From assembly GCF_030161875.1 (NCBI RefSeq), contig NZ_BSVA01000001.1:2170001-2234000 (forward strand): a stretch of DNA of 64,000 nucleotides, read 5' to 3'. The position numbers and the translations under genes are program-made. The notes below the pieces were generated by a model. That model saw only the letters and a list, made by a program, of their open reading frames with translations. It made no database searches and was not told the DNA's origin. The DNA comes from Homoserinibacter gongjuensis. Lineage in GTDB: Bacteria > Actinomycetota > Actinomycetes > Actinomycetales > Microbacteriaceae. Shown here one piece after another: positions 27,520-37,352 of the stretch (within the stretch, counting starts at the first letter, position 1; each line of letters starts with the position of its first letter).

Positions 27520-28239
27520 TCAGTTCGACGACCGCGCCGCCACCGACTCTGCAATGCGGGCGTTCCGCGCGTCGACGAAGCTCAGCATCCGCTCTCGGTA
27601 GTCGAGGTAGCTCTCCAGATCGGCCGGAAGCGGTGAGCCCGTGAAGTCGTCGAAGTCGGCCCAGAACTCGACCGTCGAGTAGTCGTCGCTCACGAGATCC
27701 TGCAGAAGCCAGAAGTCGACGTATCCCTTGAACGAACCGAAGAGCGCGAAGAAATCGGCGTAGCGTGCGAGCACCTCACTGAGAGGGTTGGATTGGCCGT
27801 CGTAGAACCTGCGGATGCACTCCAGGGCGAGGTCGAACCTGTCCTCGAGTTTGCGGTTCACGCCGCGTGCTTGATTGATCGTGTGCTTGCGGTCGATGCG
27901 CACCCCCGGGAAGAGGATCATCCCGCCCATCCGGTATCCGCGGCGCAGCGCAGCCTCGCGGTCGTCGGCAGGCAGCGCGGAGACGATGTGCTGCATCTTG
28001 AGGTGGCGAGCGAAAGTCCGGTGGATCGTGTCGCTCGACAGCAGGAATAGCCTGCCTTCTGACTCGCGCCGAAGGTATCCGCGGCTTCCTCCGTCGCTCA
28101 GAATGAAGTCGGTGCCGTCGGGAAGCGGCTTCGACCAGGCAAGCCGGTGGTAGCGCCGCAGGGTCGCGCTACGGCTGTCGGGGTCGCCCCCTCCCGCATC
28201 CGCTCGGAAATCGAACTCGGGGTCGTATTCGGGTGTCAT
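27520..28239 (-). CDS. DUF6994-like family protein
   Basis: 239 residues from ATG 28239; an upstream in-frame ATG at 28269 would add ten residues. The opening DPEFDFRADAGGGDPDSRSATLRRYH and the LSSDTIHRTF and GFWLLQDLV-like region match a conserved actinobacterial family of unknown function, recalled as DUF6994. It is tail-to-tail with the nuclease-fold gene at 26807. Confidence 0.6.
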   Translation of the reverse strand: MTPEYDPEFDFRADAGGGDPDSRSATLRRYHRLAWSKPLPDGTDFILSDGGSRGYLRRESEGRLFLLSSDTIHRTFARHLKMQHIVSALPADDREAALRRGYRMGGMILFPGVRIDRKHTINQARGVNRKLEDRFDLALECIRRFYDGQSNPLSEVLARYADFFALFGSFKGYVDFWLLQDLVSDDYSTVEFWADFDDFTGSPLPADLESYLDYRERMLSFVDARNARIAESVAARSSN

Positions 28240-28393
28240 AGCCGCCACCGTAGTGGGGCGCAACGACATGAGGTCGACGCTTACGCTGTGCCACGCGACT
28301 CAAGGGATGGGCACGGTGCGCTCGCGCACCCACGAGGCGCGAGAATGGCACCAACGGGCGACCCGGCCCGCGCTCTTCGACGACGAGGATGCC

Positions 28394-29215
28394 ATGACCA
28401 CGCGACTGCGCGACGTGCGAGACAGGGTGGTGCTCATCACGGGCGCCGCCCGCGGCATGGGACTGCTCTATGCCCGCTACGCGCTCGACGAGGGCGCCCG
28501 CGTGGTGCTCGGGTGGGATGCCGACGAGGCCGCACTCTCCGAGGTCGCCGCCGAGCTGGGGGAGCGCTTCTCGCCCACCGTCGTCGACCTCTCCGACGCG
28601 GATGCCATCGAAGCCGCAGCCGCCGCGGCGATCGAGAACCACGGCGCCCCCGACATCCTCATCAACAACGCCGGCATCGTGCGCGGCAAGCTCTTCGTCG
28701 AGCACACGCGCGCCGACATCGACGCGACGATCGAGGTGAACCTGCTCGCCCCCATGCATCTCACGCGCGCCGTGCTGCCCGCCATGCTCGAGGCGCCCGA
28801 GGGGCGGCGCATCATGAACATCGCGAGCGCCGCCGGCCTGCTCGCCAACCCCCGAATGAGCGTGTACGCGTCGAGCAAGTGGGGCCTCATCGGCTGGAGC
28901 GACTCGCTGCGCCTCGAACTCGAAGCGTCGGGCATCGGCGTCACGACGGTGTGCCCGTCGTACGTCGCCACCGGTATGTTCGCGGGAGCCCGCGGCCCGC
29001 TCTTCACGCCCGTGCTGTCGCCCGAGCGCATCGCATCCGCCCCCTGGAAGGCGATGAAGCGCGCCAAGCCCTTCCTGCTCATGCCCGGCATGGTGCACGT
29101 GAGCAAGCTCGGCCGCGGCCTGCTGCCGCCGCGCGCGTGGGACACCGTGGGCGGGCGCTGGTTCCGCGTCTACAGCTCGATGGACGAGTTCACGGGCCGC
29201 GGCGACGCACGCTGA
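28394..29215 (+). CDS. Short-chain dehydrogenase/reductase
   Basis: 273 residues from ATG 28394. Rossmann motif TGAARGMG near residue 18, NNAG at about 91-94, catalytic serine region NIASAAG and the YASSK catalytic tyrosine/lysine near residue 157. It uses NAD(P)(H) to oxidise or reduce an unknown substrate. The extended C-terminus (MKRAKPFLLMPGMVHV) is common in membrane-associated SDRs of actinobacteria. Confidence 0.9.
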   Translation: MTTRLRDVRDRVVLITGAARGMGLLYARYALDEGARVVLGWDADEAALSEVAAELGERFSPTVVDLSDADAIEAAAAAAIENHGAPDILINNAGIVRGKLFVEHTRADIDATIEVNLLAPMHLTRAVLPAMLEAPEGRRIMNIASAAGLLANPRMSVYASSKWGLIGWSDSLRLELEASGIGVTTVCPSYVATGMFAGARGPLFTPVLSPERIASAPWKAMKRAKPFLLMPGMVHVSKLGRGLLPPRAWDTVGGRWFRVYSSMDEFTGRGDAR

Positions 29216-29227
29216 CATCATGAACCC

Positions 29228-29593
29228 ATGACCGAGTCAGCGCAGACCGTCGACGACTACATCGCCGCGTTCCCGCCCGAGGTGGCCGCGCGACTGCAGC
29301 AGGTGCGCGCCGCGATCCACGCCGAGGTTCCGGATGGCGAGGAGCGCATGCGCTACGGCATCGCCGCGGTGATGCTCGGCGGCCGCTACGCCCTGCACTT
29401 CGCGGGGTGGAAGAAGCACATCGGGCTCTACCCGGTGCCCGCGCTGCCCGAGCCGCTCGAGGCCGAGGTCGCGCCGCGCCGGTCGGGCAAAGACACGGTC
29501 GGGTTCCCGCACGACGAGCCATTGCCTATCGAGCTCATCTCGCGCATCACGCGCGCGATCGTCGAGCAGCGATCGAAGGAGGTGGCCGGATGA
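29228..29593 (+). CDS. DUF1801 family (YdhG-like) protein
   Basis: 121 residues. VDDYIAAFPPEVAARLQQVRAAI and ERMRYGIAAVMLGGRYALHFAGWKKHIGLYP are the hallmarks of DUF1801 proteins, often called iron chaperone-like, with no firmly established function. The stop overlaps the start of the next gene (ATGA). Confidence 0.85.
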   Translation: MTESAQTVDDYIAAFPPEVAARLQQVRAAIHAEVPDGEERMRYGIAAVMLGGRYALHFAGWKKHIGLYPVPALPEPLEAEVAPRRSGKDTVGFPHDEPLPIELISRITRAIVEQRSKEVAG

Positions 29594-29874
29594 CGGCCCT
29601 GCGCAGCTACGGCGCCGGCGCGCTCGGTGCGGCGCTGCTGGTGATCGGCATCGTCGTCGTCACCACGCAGCCGGTCGGTTTCGGCTGGACCGCGTACGCC
29701 CCGCTCACCGACGCGACGTTCTCGCCGCCGTTCCCGACGCCAGCCATGTGGATCGGCGGTGCACTCGCGGCCGTGGGGCTCGCGCTGCTCGCGGGCTGGG
29801 TCGGTTTCCGCCTCGGGCGCCGCGGCCCACGTCCCGACCCCACCCAAATCGTGCAGACGCCCCGCGACCTGTAG
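29590..29874 (+). CDS. Small two-helix membrane protein
   Basis: 94 residues with two hydrophobic segments (GALGAALLVIGIVVVTT and IGGALAAVGLALLAGWVGF) separated by a short external loop, and a basic FRLGRRGPRP tail in the cytosol. It is paralogous to the next gene (FGW/FGY loop and GLALLAG...GRR tail). Coupled to the DUF1801 gene by a four-base overlap. Function unknown. Confidence 0.75.
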   Translation: MTALRSYGAGALGAALLVIGIVVVTTQPVGFGWTAYAPLTDATFSPPFPTPAMWIGGALAAVGLALLAGWVGFRLGRRGPRPDPTQIVQTPRDL

Positions 29875-29883
29875 AAATGACCC

Positions 29884-30153
29884 GTGGATGCGTTGAGAAG
29901 GTACGGAGTCGTCGGTGTCGGTACCGGGCTGCTCATCGTCGGTGTCGTGCTGCTGATGCTGCAGCAGCCGAGCGGATTCGGCTACGCGTCTGTCGACGCC
30001 ACGGGCCTCGCGGGCGAGTCCACGGCCCCCGACCCGACGGTGCCCGCGATCGTCGCGATCGTCGGTCTCGCGCTCCTCGCAGGCGGCATCGGGTTCCTGC
30101 TGGGGCGTCGCCCCGGTCGCGCCGCGCGCGTTCAGAGCCGCTCGAACGTGTAA
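29884..30153 (+). CDS. Small two-helix membrane protein (paralogue of preceding)
   Basis: 89 residues from GTG. Same layout as the gene before: ALRRYG start, helix GTGLLIVGVVLLML, short loop with FGYASV, second helix VAIVGLALLAGGIGFLL and a GRR tail. Tandem duplication is evident. Overlaps the 3' end of the convergent gene by 22 bases. Confidence 0.72.
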   Translation: MDALRRYGVVGVGTGLLIVGVVLLMLQQPSGFGYASVDATGLAGESTAPDPTVPAIVAIVGLALLAGGIGFLLGRRPGRAARVQSRSNV

Positions 30154-30563
30154 CCGTCGCGGATCTCGGCGCTGAAGTAGGCGCCCTTGCTCGGGGCTGC
30201 CATGAGCGCGTGCACCACGAACGCGGGCACCTCGGCGTAGCGGTACACGTCGCCGCTCGTGAAGCGGATGTCGAGCCGCTCCGCGCGCGCGTCGTAGCGC
30301 ACCGCGTCGATCACCGACGACTCCACGGGAACCCAGGCCACCATCCGATCCTGCGCCCCGGCGCGGGCGAGCGCCAGGGGTTCAGCGCAGCGGCGTGTAC
30401 GCGGGGGCTGCGGATGCGTGCGGTCCATCCAGCGTTGATGATCGCGCAGCGCGCCCGTGACGGCGGCTCGGATCACGAGGTAGAGCAGCAGCAGGCTGAT
30501 CGCGATGCCGCCTACGTAGATCAGAATCGGGGCCCAGACCCATCCCCAGCTGTCGAGTTGCAT
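30132..30563 (-). CDS. KTSC-domain protein, possibly preceded by a separate small membrane protein
   Basis: The last 70 residues (from internal ATG 30344) form a KTSC domain: VPVESSVIDAVRYDARAERL, FTSGDVYRYAEVP and PSKGAYFSAEIRDGYTFERL. The frame is open back to ATG 30563 and the front encodes a membrane helix (WAPILIYVGGIAISLLLLYLV). Either this is a membrane-anchored KTSC protein of 143 residues, or two genes whose separating stop was lost to a base error around 30380. KTSC proteins are of unknown, possibly nucleic-acid-related function. Confidence 0.65.
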   Translation of the reverse strand: MQLDSWGWVWAPILIYVGGIAISLLLLYLVIRAAVTGALRDHQRWMDRTHPQPPRTRRCAEPLALARAGAQDRMVAWVPVESSVIDAVRYDARAERLDIRFTSGDVYRYAEVPAFVVHALMAAPSKGAYFSAEIRDGYTFERL

Positions 30564-30623
30564 GCCGCCATAGTGGCGTATGCGGGCCTCCCGCGGGTCA
30601 GCGCCGCCCGCTAACGTGGCGCC

Positions 30624-31246
30624 GTGAGCGACAAGATCGACCTCAAGAAGCAGCTCGAGTGCTACGCGGCGCGGCGCAGCGAGTTCCGCATCCTCGAGGT
30701 GCCGCCCGCGAACTATCTCATGATCGACGGCGAGGAGACCCGAACACGCCCGTCTTCGCCGAGGCCACCGAGTCCCTCTACCCACTCGCCTACACGATCA
30801 AGTTCGCGAGCAAGCGGGAGCTGGGTCGCGACTACGTCGTGCCGCCGCTCGAGGGGCTCTGGTGGGCGGATGACATGGCCGCGTTCACCGCGCGCCGTGA
30901 TAAGTCCCGCTGGAGCTGGACGCTGCTCATCATGCAGCCCGAATGGATCGAGGCCTCCCTCGTGGATGCCGCCCGCCGCACGGTCGAGGCGAAGGGCGCC
31001 CCGACGCGACTGCACGACATCCGCTTCGCGACCCTCGAGGAGGGACTCTGTGTGCAGACGCTCCACGTCGGCTCGTTCGACGACGAGGCGCCGGTGCTCG
31101 CGCGCCTGCACGACGAGTTCATCCCCGCGAACGGCCTGCGCATGACGGGCCACCACCACGAGATCTACCTGAGCGACCCGCGGCGCACGGCGCCCGAGAA
31201 GCTGCGCACGATCCTGCGCCAGCCCGTCGAGCGCGTCGCGGACTGA
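30624..31246 (+). CDS. GyrI-like small-molecule-binding domain protein (one apparent frameshift)
   Basis: About 207 residues after repair. KIDLKKQLECYAAR at the start, VPPANYLMIDGEG, ALAYTIKF-like and EGLWWADDMAAF, and HHHEIYLSDPRRTAPEKLRTILRQPV at the end are characteristic of stand-alone GyrI-like proteins (PIRSF031644 type), which bind unknown ligands. The frame breaks near 30734; GGG in place of GG gives IDGEGDPNTPVF. Confidence 0.85.
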
Positions 31247-31261
31247 CGCGGCACGAGCCCC

Positions 31262-31828
31262 TCAGCAGTCGCTCTTGGTGAACTCCATCGCGTACACATC
31301 GCCGGTGCTCTCGACCGTGTAGGTGTACTTCATGGCGATGTCCTGGTCGAGCACCTGACGCGTCTCCTTGGTGCTGCAGAGGCCCGGCAGCACGACGCCC
31401 TCGAGCACCTCCTGCGTGACGACCGACGGGTCGACGTCGACGAGCGTGTAGTGGTAGTGGATCGCGTCCTGCTCGGCGGTCACGTCGGTGAGCACCGTCA
31501 CCTCGTCGATCTGGCGCGGCGGGTCGAAGGTGTCGAGCGCCTCCTCGACGCCCTTCTCGATGAGCATCTGCTTGCTGGGCCCGCTCAGGGCGTCGAATGC
31601 CGCGCGCACGCCCCAGTACACACCGAACGCCACGACCAGGCTCACGACCGGCACGATGATCTTCACCGCAAGCGGCACCTTCTTGCGCGGCGGCTGCGGG
31701 GTGGGCGGCACGGATGCGGGCACTGCGGCGGGCGGCACGGATGCGGTGGGTGGCACGGGCTGCGCGGGCGCGGCGGCCGCTGCTGCAGTCGGGTCGGTGG
31801 GCTGGCCGGTGCCGGATGTGTCGGTCAT
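31262..31828 (-). CDS. Secreted or membrane-anchored protein with Pro/Ala-rich N-terminus
   Basis: 188 residues: a Pro/Ala-rich cytosolic tail of about 50 residues, basic RKK, one membrane helix (IIVPVVSLVVAFGVYWGV, about 55-73), then an external domain with one conserved-looking cysteine pair region (LCSTKETR and the C-terminal SDC). No family is recognised. Convergent with the GyrI-like gene. Confidence 0.65.
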   Translation of the reverse strand: MTDTSGTGQPTDPTAAAAAAPAQPVPPTASVPPAAVPASVPPTPQPPRKKVPLAVKIIVPVVSLVVAFGVYWGVRAAFDALSGPSKQMLIEKGVEEALDTFDPPRQIDEVTVLTDVTAEQDAIHYHYTLVDVDPSVVTQEVLEGVVLPGLCSTKETRQVLDQDIAMKYTYTVESTGDVYAMEFTKSDC

Positions 31829-31958
31829 CCGTCCTCCTCGTCTCGTGGTGGTGCCCGCGGGACGGATGTCGGACGAGCTGAGCGCGAGCCTAGCTCACCA
31901 TCGCGGTGGGGTGTGCGGGCGGGTGGGGCACCCTCCCGAAGCGGCCTAGGCTCGTGCC

Positions 31959-34900
31959 ATGACGACGGCACGACGACGAGGAGCTCTCGCCGTCGTGACG
32001 GCCGTCGCGCTCGTGGCGCTCAGCGCGGGCGTCGCGGTGGCGGTGAGCGACGCGCTCGGCATCCGTGCGGAGCCCGCCGAGCAAATGCGGCCCGCGCCCG
32101 CGCAGGCGCCGCAGCGCACGAGCTTCACCGCGCCTCCCGCGTTCACGAGCATCCAGGCTCCCGACACCGTGCGCATGCAGCTCGCGCTCGATGAGCTCGA
32201 CACGGCGCTCGCGGGCGCCGAGAACACCGAAGGCGAGGCGAGCCTCGAGGTCGTCATCACGGGCACGGCCGTCGACGACACCTACACCCTCACCGGCACC
32301 CCCGACGCGCTGCGCATCGAGGCGGCGGGGGAGCCAGGCGCCGTACGCGGTGTCTACGACCTGGCCGCGGCCGTTCGAGCCGACGACGACATCCGCACGC
32401 ACCTTGGCGAGACCGTCACCTCGACGCTGCCGCTGCGGATGGTCGACCTCGGTGCCGTCGGCGTCGAGGCCGACCCCGCCCAATGGGTGGCGGGCGACGA
32501 CTACTCGCACGTCTCACGGGCCTTCGAGAACGCCTATCTCGAAGAGGCGCCCTACATCGACGACGCGGCCCTCGCCGACGACTACGAGCAGTGGGATGAC
32601 TACTTGCGCCACGTGATCGGGCTCGGCTACAACGCGGTCGCCTGGCCGGGCTTCGTCGAGTACGTCGACTTCGCCACGGCCGACGGGGAGGTGTACCCGG
32701 AGGGCGACCCGCACATCGCTCGCGCCGCCGCCCTGCGCGCCGCCTTCACCCCGTTCTGGGAGCGGGCCTCCGAGCTCGGCGTGAAGATCTACCTGCGCAC
32801 CGACATGCTCGCCCTCACACCGCAGCTCGCCGACTACTTCGACGGGCGTTTCGGCTCGGCCGACACCGAGAACCCCGAGCTGTGGCAGGTCTACACCGAC
32901 GCCCTCGACGAGCTCTACGCGGAGGTGCCGGCGATCTCGGGCATCCTCATCCGCATCGGAGAGGGCGGCAGCATCTACGCCGAACCCGGCTGGGACTACT
33001 ACTCGGCGCTCGCGGTGCGCAGCGTCGAGGCGGTGCGCACGATGCTCACCGCGTTCACCGATCAGGCCGAGTCATCCGGGCGCGAGGTGGTCTTCCGCAC
33101 CTGGAGCGTCGGCATCGGCGACGTGGGCGACATGCACACCGACGCCGACTCCTACCGCGCGGTGCTGGACGGGCTCGACTCGCCCGCCCTCATCGTGTCG
33201 ACCAAGTACACGCTCGGCGACTTCTACAGCTGGCTGCCGCTCAACGCGACGCTCGAGGCGGGGAGCAACGGCGCATCGTCGAGTTCCAGTCGCGGCGCGA
33301 GTTCGAGGGCTTCGGTTCGTTCCCCAACGACCTCGGCGCCGAGTTCCAGTGGGCACTGCAGACGCTGCTCGCGGCGAACCCGAACATCGAGGGCGTCTGG
33401 ACGTGGACGCAAGACGGCGGCCCGTGGCGTGCCGGTCCCATGACGCTGTATCTGACATCCGGGTTCTGGCAGCTCGCCGAGCTCGGCACCATGCAGGCGG
33501 TCGCGCTCGCCCGCGACCCCGACACGGATGTCGCGGGCGTCACCTACGCCTGGGCGCGCCGCTACCTCGCGAGCGATCCCGGCACCGCGCTCGCGGTGGT
33601 CGACGCGATGGCCTCCTCTCGCACCGCGATCATGCAGGGCCTCTACCTGCAGGGCTTCGCCGAGAACCGCGTGTTCGCGGTGGGGCTCGAACCGCCGCCG
33701 CAGATGTGGCTGTTCGAGTGGGACATCCTCACCGGCGACACCGCGACCCTCGACACGATGTACGCGATCATCGGCGCCGACCGGGTCGAGCAGACGATTC
33801 GGCAGGGCGACGACGCCGTGGCGGCGGTGCACCGGATGCGTGAGATCGTCGAGGGCGCGTCGTCGCTCGGATGGCGTGACGGCGCGCGGCAGCAGCTGCT
33901 CGACAGCCTCGACTACGAGGCCAGCACGCTCGAGCTGCTGAACGCCTACCGCGCGATGTTCCTGTACCAGGCCGAATGGCACGACACGGGGTCAGCGGAT
34001 GCCTACACGCGTTGGCAGACCGCGCGCGACGCGTTCGCATCCGCGTCGGCCGACCACCTCGAGCGCTACACGGGCGACGTCGAGCACCCCGCGTGGAACC
34101 TGACGGCGGCCGAGCTCGGCGTGGAGCGCGCGGATCGCGACCTCGCCATGGCGTGGATCGCGCGGGCGCTGCTCGCCCTGACCCTGGCCTGGCTGCTCAT
34201 CGGCATCTTCTCCGCCCGCACGCGTCTCGTGCGCCGCCCCGGCGCCGCCGCCGCCCGTGCCACCTGGATCGCCTCCACCCGGCCCTGGCGGGCGCAGGAG
34301 TCGACGCTCGGCCTCGACGATCTCGACAAGGCGCTCATCGTGCTGGTGCCCGGAGCGCTGCTCGTGGGCACGCGCGCTGTGCAGACCTCGTTCCTCGCGC
34401 CCGCGCAGCTCGCCATCACGCTCGGCGCCTGGGCTGTGTTCGTGGCGCTGCTGCTCCTGCTCGTGCGGGGGCGCGCGGCGTGGGCCGCGCTGTCGGCGAT
34501 CGGGGGCGTCATCGTGCTGCGCGCCGTGCTCCTGCTCTTCGCCCTCGCCTTCACGGGCCCCGGCGGCTACTGGTTCGGCTTCTGGACCGACCCGGTGCGC
34601 CGCACCGTCTACATCTCGCTCGCCTTCGCCGCCTTCCTCTGGACCTTCGTGGCCGCCGGCTGGGCGCTCGCGGCGCGCCTCGGCGCGCGTCGCGCGACGG
34701 GCGTCGTGCTCGCCGCGGTCGGCGCGGGACTCGCGGTGCCCGCGGCGATCATCGGCGTGATCGGTCTCGAGCGGGCGCTCACCGTGTGGAACGACCAACT
34801 GGGCCTCTTGCCGTGGGGTCTCGCCCGCATCCTCGGCATCACGACCTACCTCGAGATCCCGGATGCGACGGCCTGGTGGGCGGCGGCGTTCGGTGCCGCG

Positions 34901-34963
34901 CTGCTCGCGGTGGGCCTGCTGCTCGCCCTGCCCCGCGGGCCGCGCGCTCAGGTGAGGCGGTAG
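31959..34963 (+). CDS. Alpha-glucuronidase (GH67)-like secreted glycosidase fused to a multi-helix membrane domain (one apparent frameshift)
   Basis: About 1,001 residues after repair. A signal anchor (GALAVVTAVALVALSAGVAVAVS) is followed by an external region with GH67-like features: LPLRMVDLGAVG, GILIRIGEGGSIYAEPGWDYY, VVFRTWSVGIGDVGDMHTD, STKYTLGDFYSWLPLN and VWTWTQDGGPW. From about residue 725 there are six or seven membrane helices (LLALTLAWLLIGIFSA onward). The frame breaks at 33260-33263; one added G gives EAGEQRRIVEFQ. The enzymatic assignment rests on motif resemblance only. Confidence 0.6.
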
Positions 34964-35501
34964 CGCAGGTACAGCGAGCCGCTCGCGAAGCGGTGCTCGT
35001 CGAGCAGCTCCAGGTGGCGCCGGATGCCGTGGGCGAGATACGGCGTGCCGCCCCCAGCAGCACGGGAGTCACGATCAGGTGCACCTCGTCGAGCAGCCCC
35101 AGCCGTGCCGCCTCGGACGCGAGCTCGCCGCCGCCGATCGCGATCGGCTCATCCGACTCCGCCTTCCAGCGCGCCACCTCATCCGCGTCGAATCGCGAAC
35201 GCAGGATGCTGCGCCGCATCCGCGATTCGCCGAGCGTCGTGGAGTAGATCACCTTGTCGACGTCGTTCCAGAGCTCTGCCCAGCCGCGTGAGGCGCCCGT
35301 GATCTCGGGGTGCTCGGCGTCCCAATAGAGCATCGTCTCGTAGTTGCGCCGGCCGTAGAGGTGCAGCCGCGTGGGCCGGAACAGCTCGTTGATGAAGGTG
35401 TGCACCTCCTCATCGGGCATGCTCCAGTCGAAGCGGCCGTCGGCGTCCTCGCGGTAGTTGTCGAGCGAGACGGTCGAGAAGTAGATGAGCGGCGCGCTCA
35501 T
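34948..35501 (-). CDS. Dihydrofolate-reductase/RibD C-terminal family protein (one apparent frameshift)
   Basis: About 185 residues after repair. LIYFSTVSLDNY at the start, GRRNYETMLYW, KVIYSTTL, IAIGGGELASEAARLGLLDEVHL and the C-terminal LYLRYRLT match the stand-alone RibD_C / DHFR-like family. The frame breaks at 35051-35055 (G5 on the coding strand); one added G gives LLGGGTPYLAHGIRR. Start overlaps the stop of the upstream DUF1761 gene (ATGA), so the two are an operon. Confidence 0.85.
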
Positions 35502-35919
35502 CAGGCCGGCCACACCCCGATGATGATCGCCATCACCACGAGCGTCACGAGCTCATGCGCGCAGTTGAGGATCGTGAGCCCGGCCGGGCGGCGATCGAAC
35601 TGGTCGTGCGTCACGAAACGCGCGGCGGTGAATCCGGCCCACAGGATCACGGCCGTGAGCACGGTGTTCCAGAAGAAGCTGCCGCCGTAGAACTGCAGCG
35701 AGATGTAGGCGGCGCCCGCGAGCACCCACGCCGTGATGAAGCTCACGATGAGCGTCACCACGAGCGGCCGCACGAACGGGCCGCCATCGTTCGGGTCGAT
35801 GCCCGACTGCTTCATCCAGTAGGTGCCGAACACCTTGGGGTGTACCAGACCGCCCCCACGACCATGCTCGACAGGGTGGCGAGCACCACGGCGATGTAGT
35901 TGATCTCGGGCACAGTCAT
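35501..35919 (-). CDS. DUF1761 membrane protein (one apparent frameshift)
   Basis: About 139 residues, four membrane helices. The family opening MTVPEINYIAVVLATLSSMVVG and the WYTPKVFGTYWMK motif appear once one C is added at 35837-35840. Ends LVVMAIIIGVWPA. Function unknown. ATG 35919 follows GAAGGAGACGAAG. Confidence 0.85.
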
Positions 35920-36008
35920 CTTCGTCTCCTTCGACGTACGGATGTTGCCGCTGATGCTAGCGGCAGCGGGCGGCGGGTGCGCCCCCGCCGCCCGCTGTGT
36001 CCCGCAGC

Positions 36009-36556
36009 TCAGGCGTGTTGCTCGGCGTGCTCGCCCTCGGCGATCTCCTCCACGACCTTGGCGCAGAAGGCGGGCAGGTCGTCGGGTGTGCGGCTCGAGA
36101 CGAGCCCGGCATCCACGACCACCTCCTCGTCGACCCAGTTCGCGCCCGCATTGCGCAGATCTGTCGTGAGGCTCGGGTAGCTCGTGAGCGTGCGGCCGTC
36201 GACGACGCCCGCCTCGATGAGGATCCACGCACCGTGGCAGATCACGCCCACCGGTTTGTGCTGGTCGAAGAAGCCCTTACGAAGGCGATCGAGTCCTCGT
36301 CCATGCGCAGGTGGTCGGCGTTCACGACGCCGCCCGGCAGCACGAGCGCGTCGAACTGATCGGGTACGACGTCGGCCACCGGCCTGTCGACCTGCTGGCG
36401 ATATCCGTTCTTGCCCTCGAGTTCGCCCGTCGTGGGCGACACGAGCAGCGCCTCCGCGCCGTGGTCGGTCACCGCCTTCCAGGGCTCGGTGAACTCCGAG
36501 TCCTCGAACCCATCGGTCATCAGGAAGGCGACCGTCTTGCCGGTCAGGTGCGTCAT
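36009..36556 (-). CDS. DJ-1/PfpI family protein (one apparent frameshift)
   Basis: About 183 residues. KTVAFLMTDGFEDSEFTEPW and VLPGGVVNADHLR, then the nucleophile elbow VGVICHGAW whose cysteine is the family active site. Members act as general stress proteins, deglycases or proteases; the exact activity here is open. The frame breaks at 36274-36276; one added G on the coding strand gives FVRGFFDQHKP. Confidence 0.88.
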
Positions 36557-36655
36557 GAGCTGGCTCCTCTCCGTCGTCGCGCGTCCACGCTAGGCAGGCC
36601 GACGAGGCGCGTCATCGGGATTGACGCGGCGGAGTGGGCGACTCATAATCCGCGA

Positions 36656-37306
36656 TCACGCCGCGGGCGGCACCCGGAACCCCTTGGCGAGGTTCGCCCG
36701 CAGCTCATCGGCGTTCTGGCGCACGACATACGCGGGGCGATCGCGCTCGAGTCGCCACGACTCCGACAGCGGGCCCGCCGAGACGGTGTCGAACCCGAGC
36801 TCGTCGTAGAGGCGCGTCACGAACTCGATCGCCTCCGGGTGGTCGGATGCTGTGCCGAGCGCCCGGCGATTCGGCGTGCCGGGCGCGGAGCCGGTGGTGG
36901 TGATGTCGCCCGAGTTGATGTGGTTGAAGGCCTTGACGACCTTCGAGGTGGGCAGGTGCGCCTGCAGCAACCCCGAGCTGGTCGCCTCGCCGCGATCGAG
37001 TTCGGGGATGTGGCCGTCGCGTTCCCAGTAGTAGTTGTTCGTGTCGAGCACGATCTTGCCCGCGAGTGGCTCGACCGGCACCGCCGTGTAGGCGTGCATC
37101 GGCACCGTGACGACGGCGACATCCGCCTGCTCGGCGGCCTCGGCGGCGGTCGCAGCGCGGGCGTGCGGGCCGAGTTCCGCCACGAGCGGGGCGAGGGTCT
37201 CCGGCCCGCGCGAGTTGGCGATCACCACGTCGTAGCCGCGCTGCGTGAGCGCGCGCGCCAACTGGGATCCGATATGGCCTGCTCCGATGATGCCGAACGT
37301 CGTCAT
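36656..37306 (-). CDS. NADPH-dependent F420-reductase-like / NAD(P)-binding oxidoreductase
   Basis: 216 residues. Rossmann motif GIIGAGHIGSQLARAL at residues 5-20, then NSRGPETL, IVLDTNNYYWERDG and KAFNHINSGDI, the pattern of NADP oxidoreductases related to F420:NADPH reductase (PF03807). Whether it uses F420 is not shown. Intact. Confidence 0.85.
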   Translation of the reverse strand: MTTFGIIGAGHIGSQLARALTQRGYDVVIANSRGPETLAPLVAELGPHARAATAAEAAEQADVAVVTVPMHAYTAVPVEPLAGKIVLDTNNYYWERDGHIPELDRGEATSSGLLQAHLPTSKVVKAFNHINSGDITTTGSAPGTPNRRALGTASDHPEAIEFVTRLYDELGFDTVSAGPLSESWRLERDRPAYVVRQNADELRANLAKGFRVPPAA

Positions 37307-37352
37307 GTCGGCTGCAACCCGGCGCGGGTGCGGGGATTCCCGGATGCGGCGG

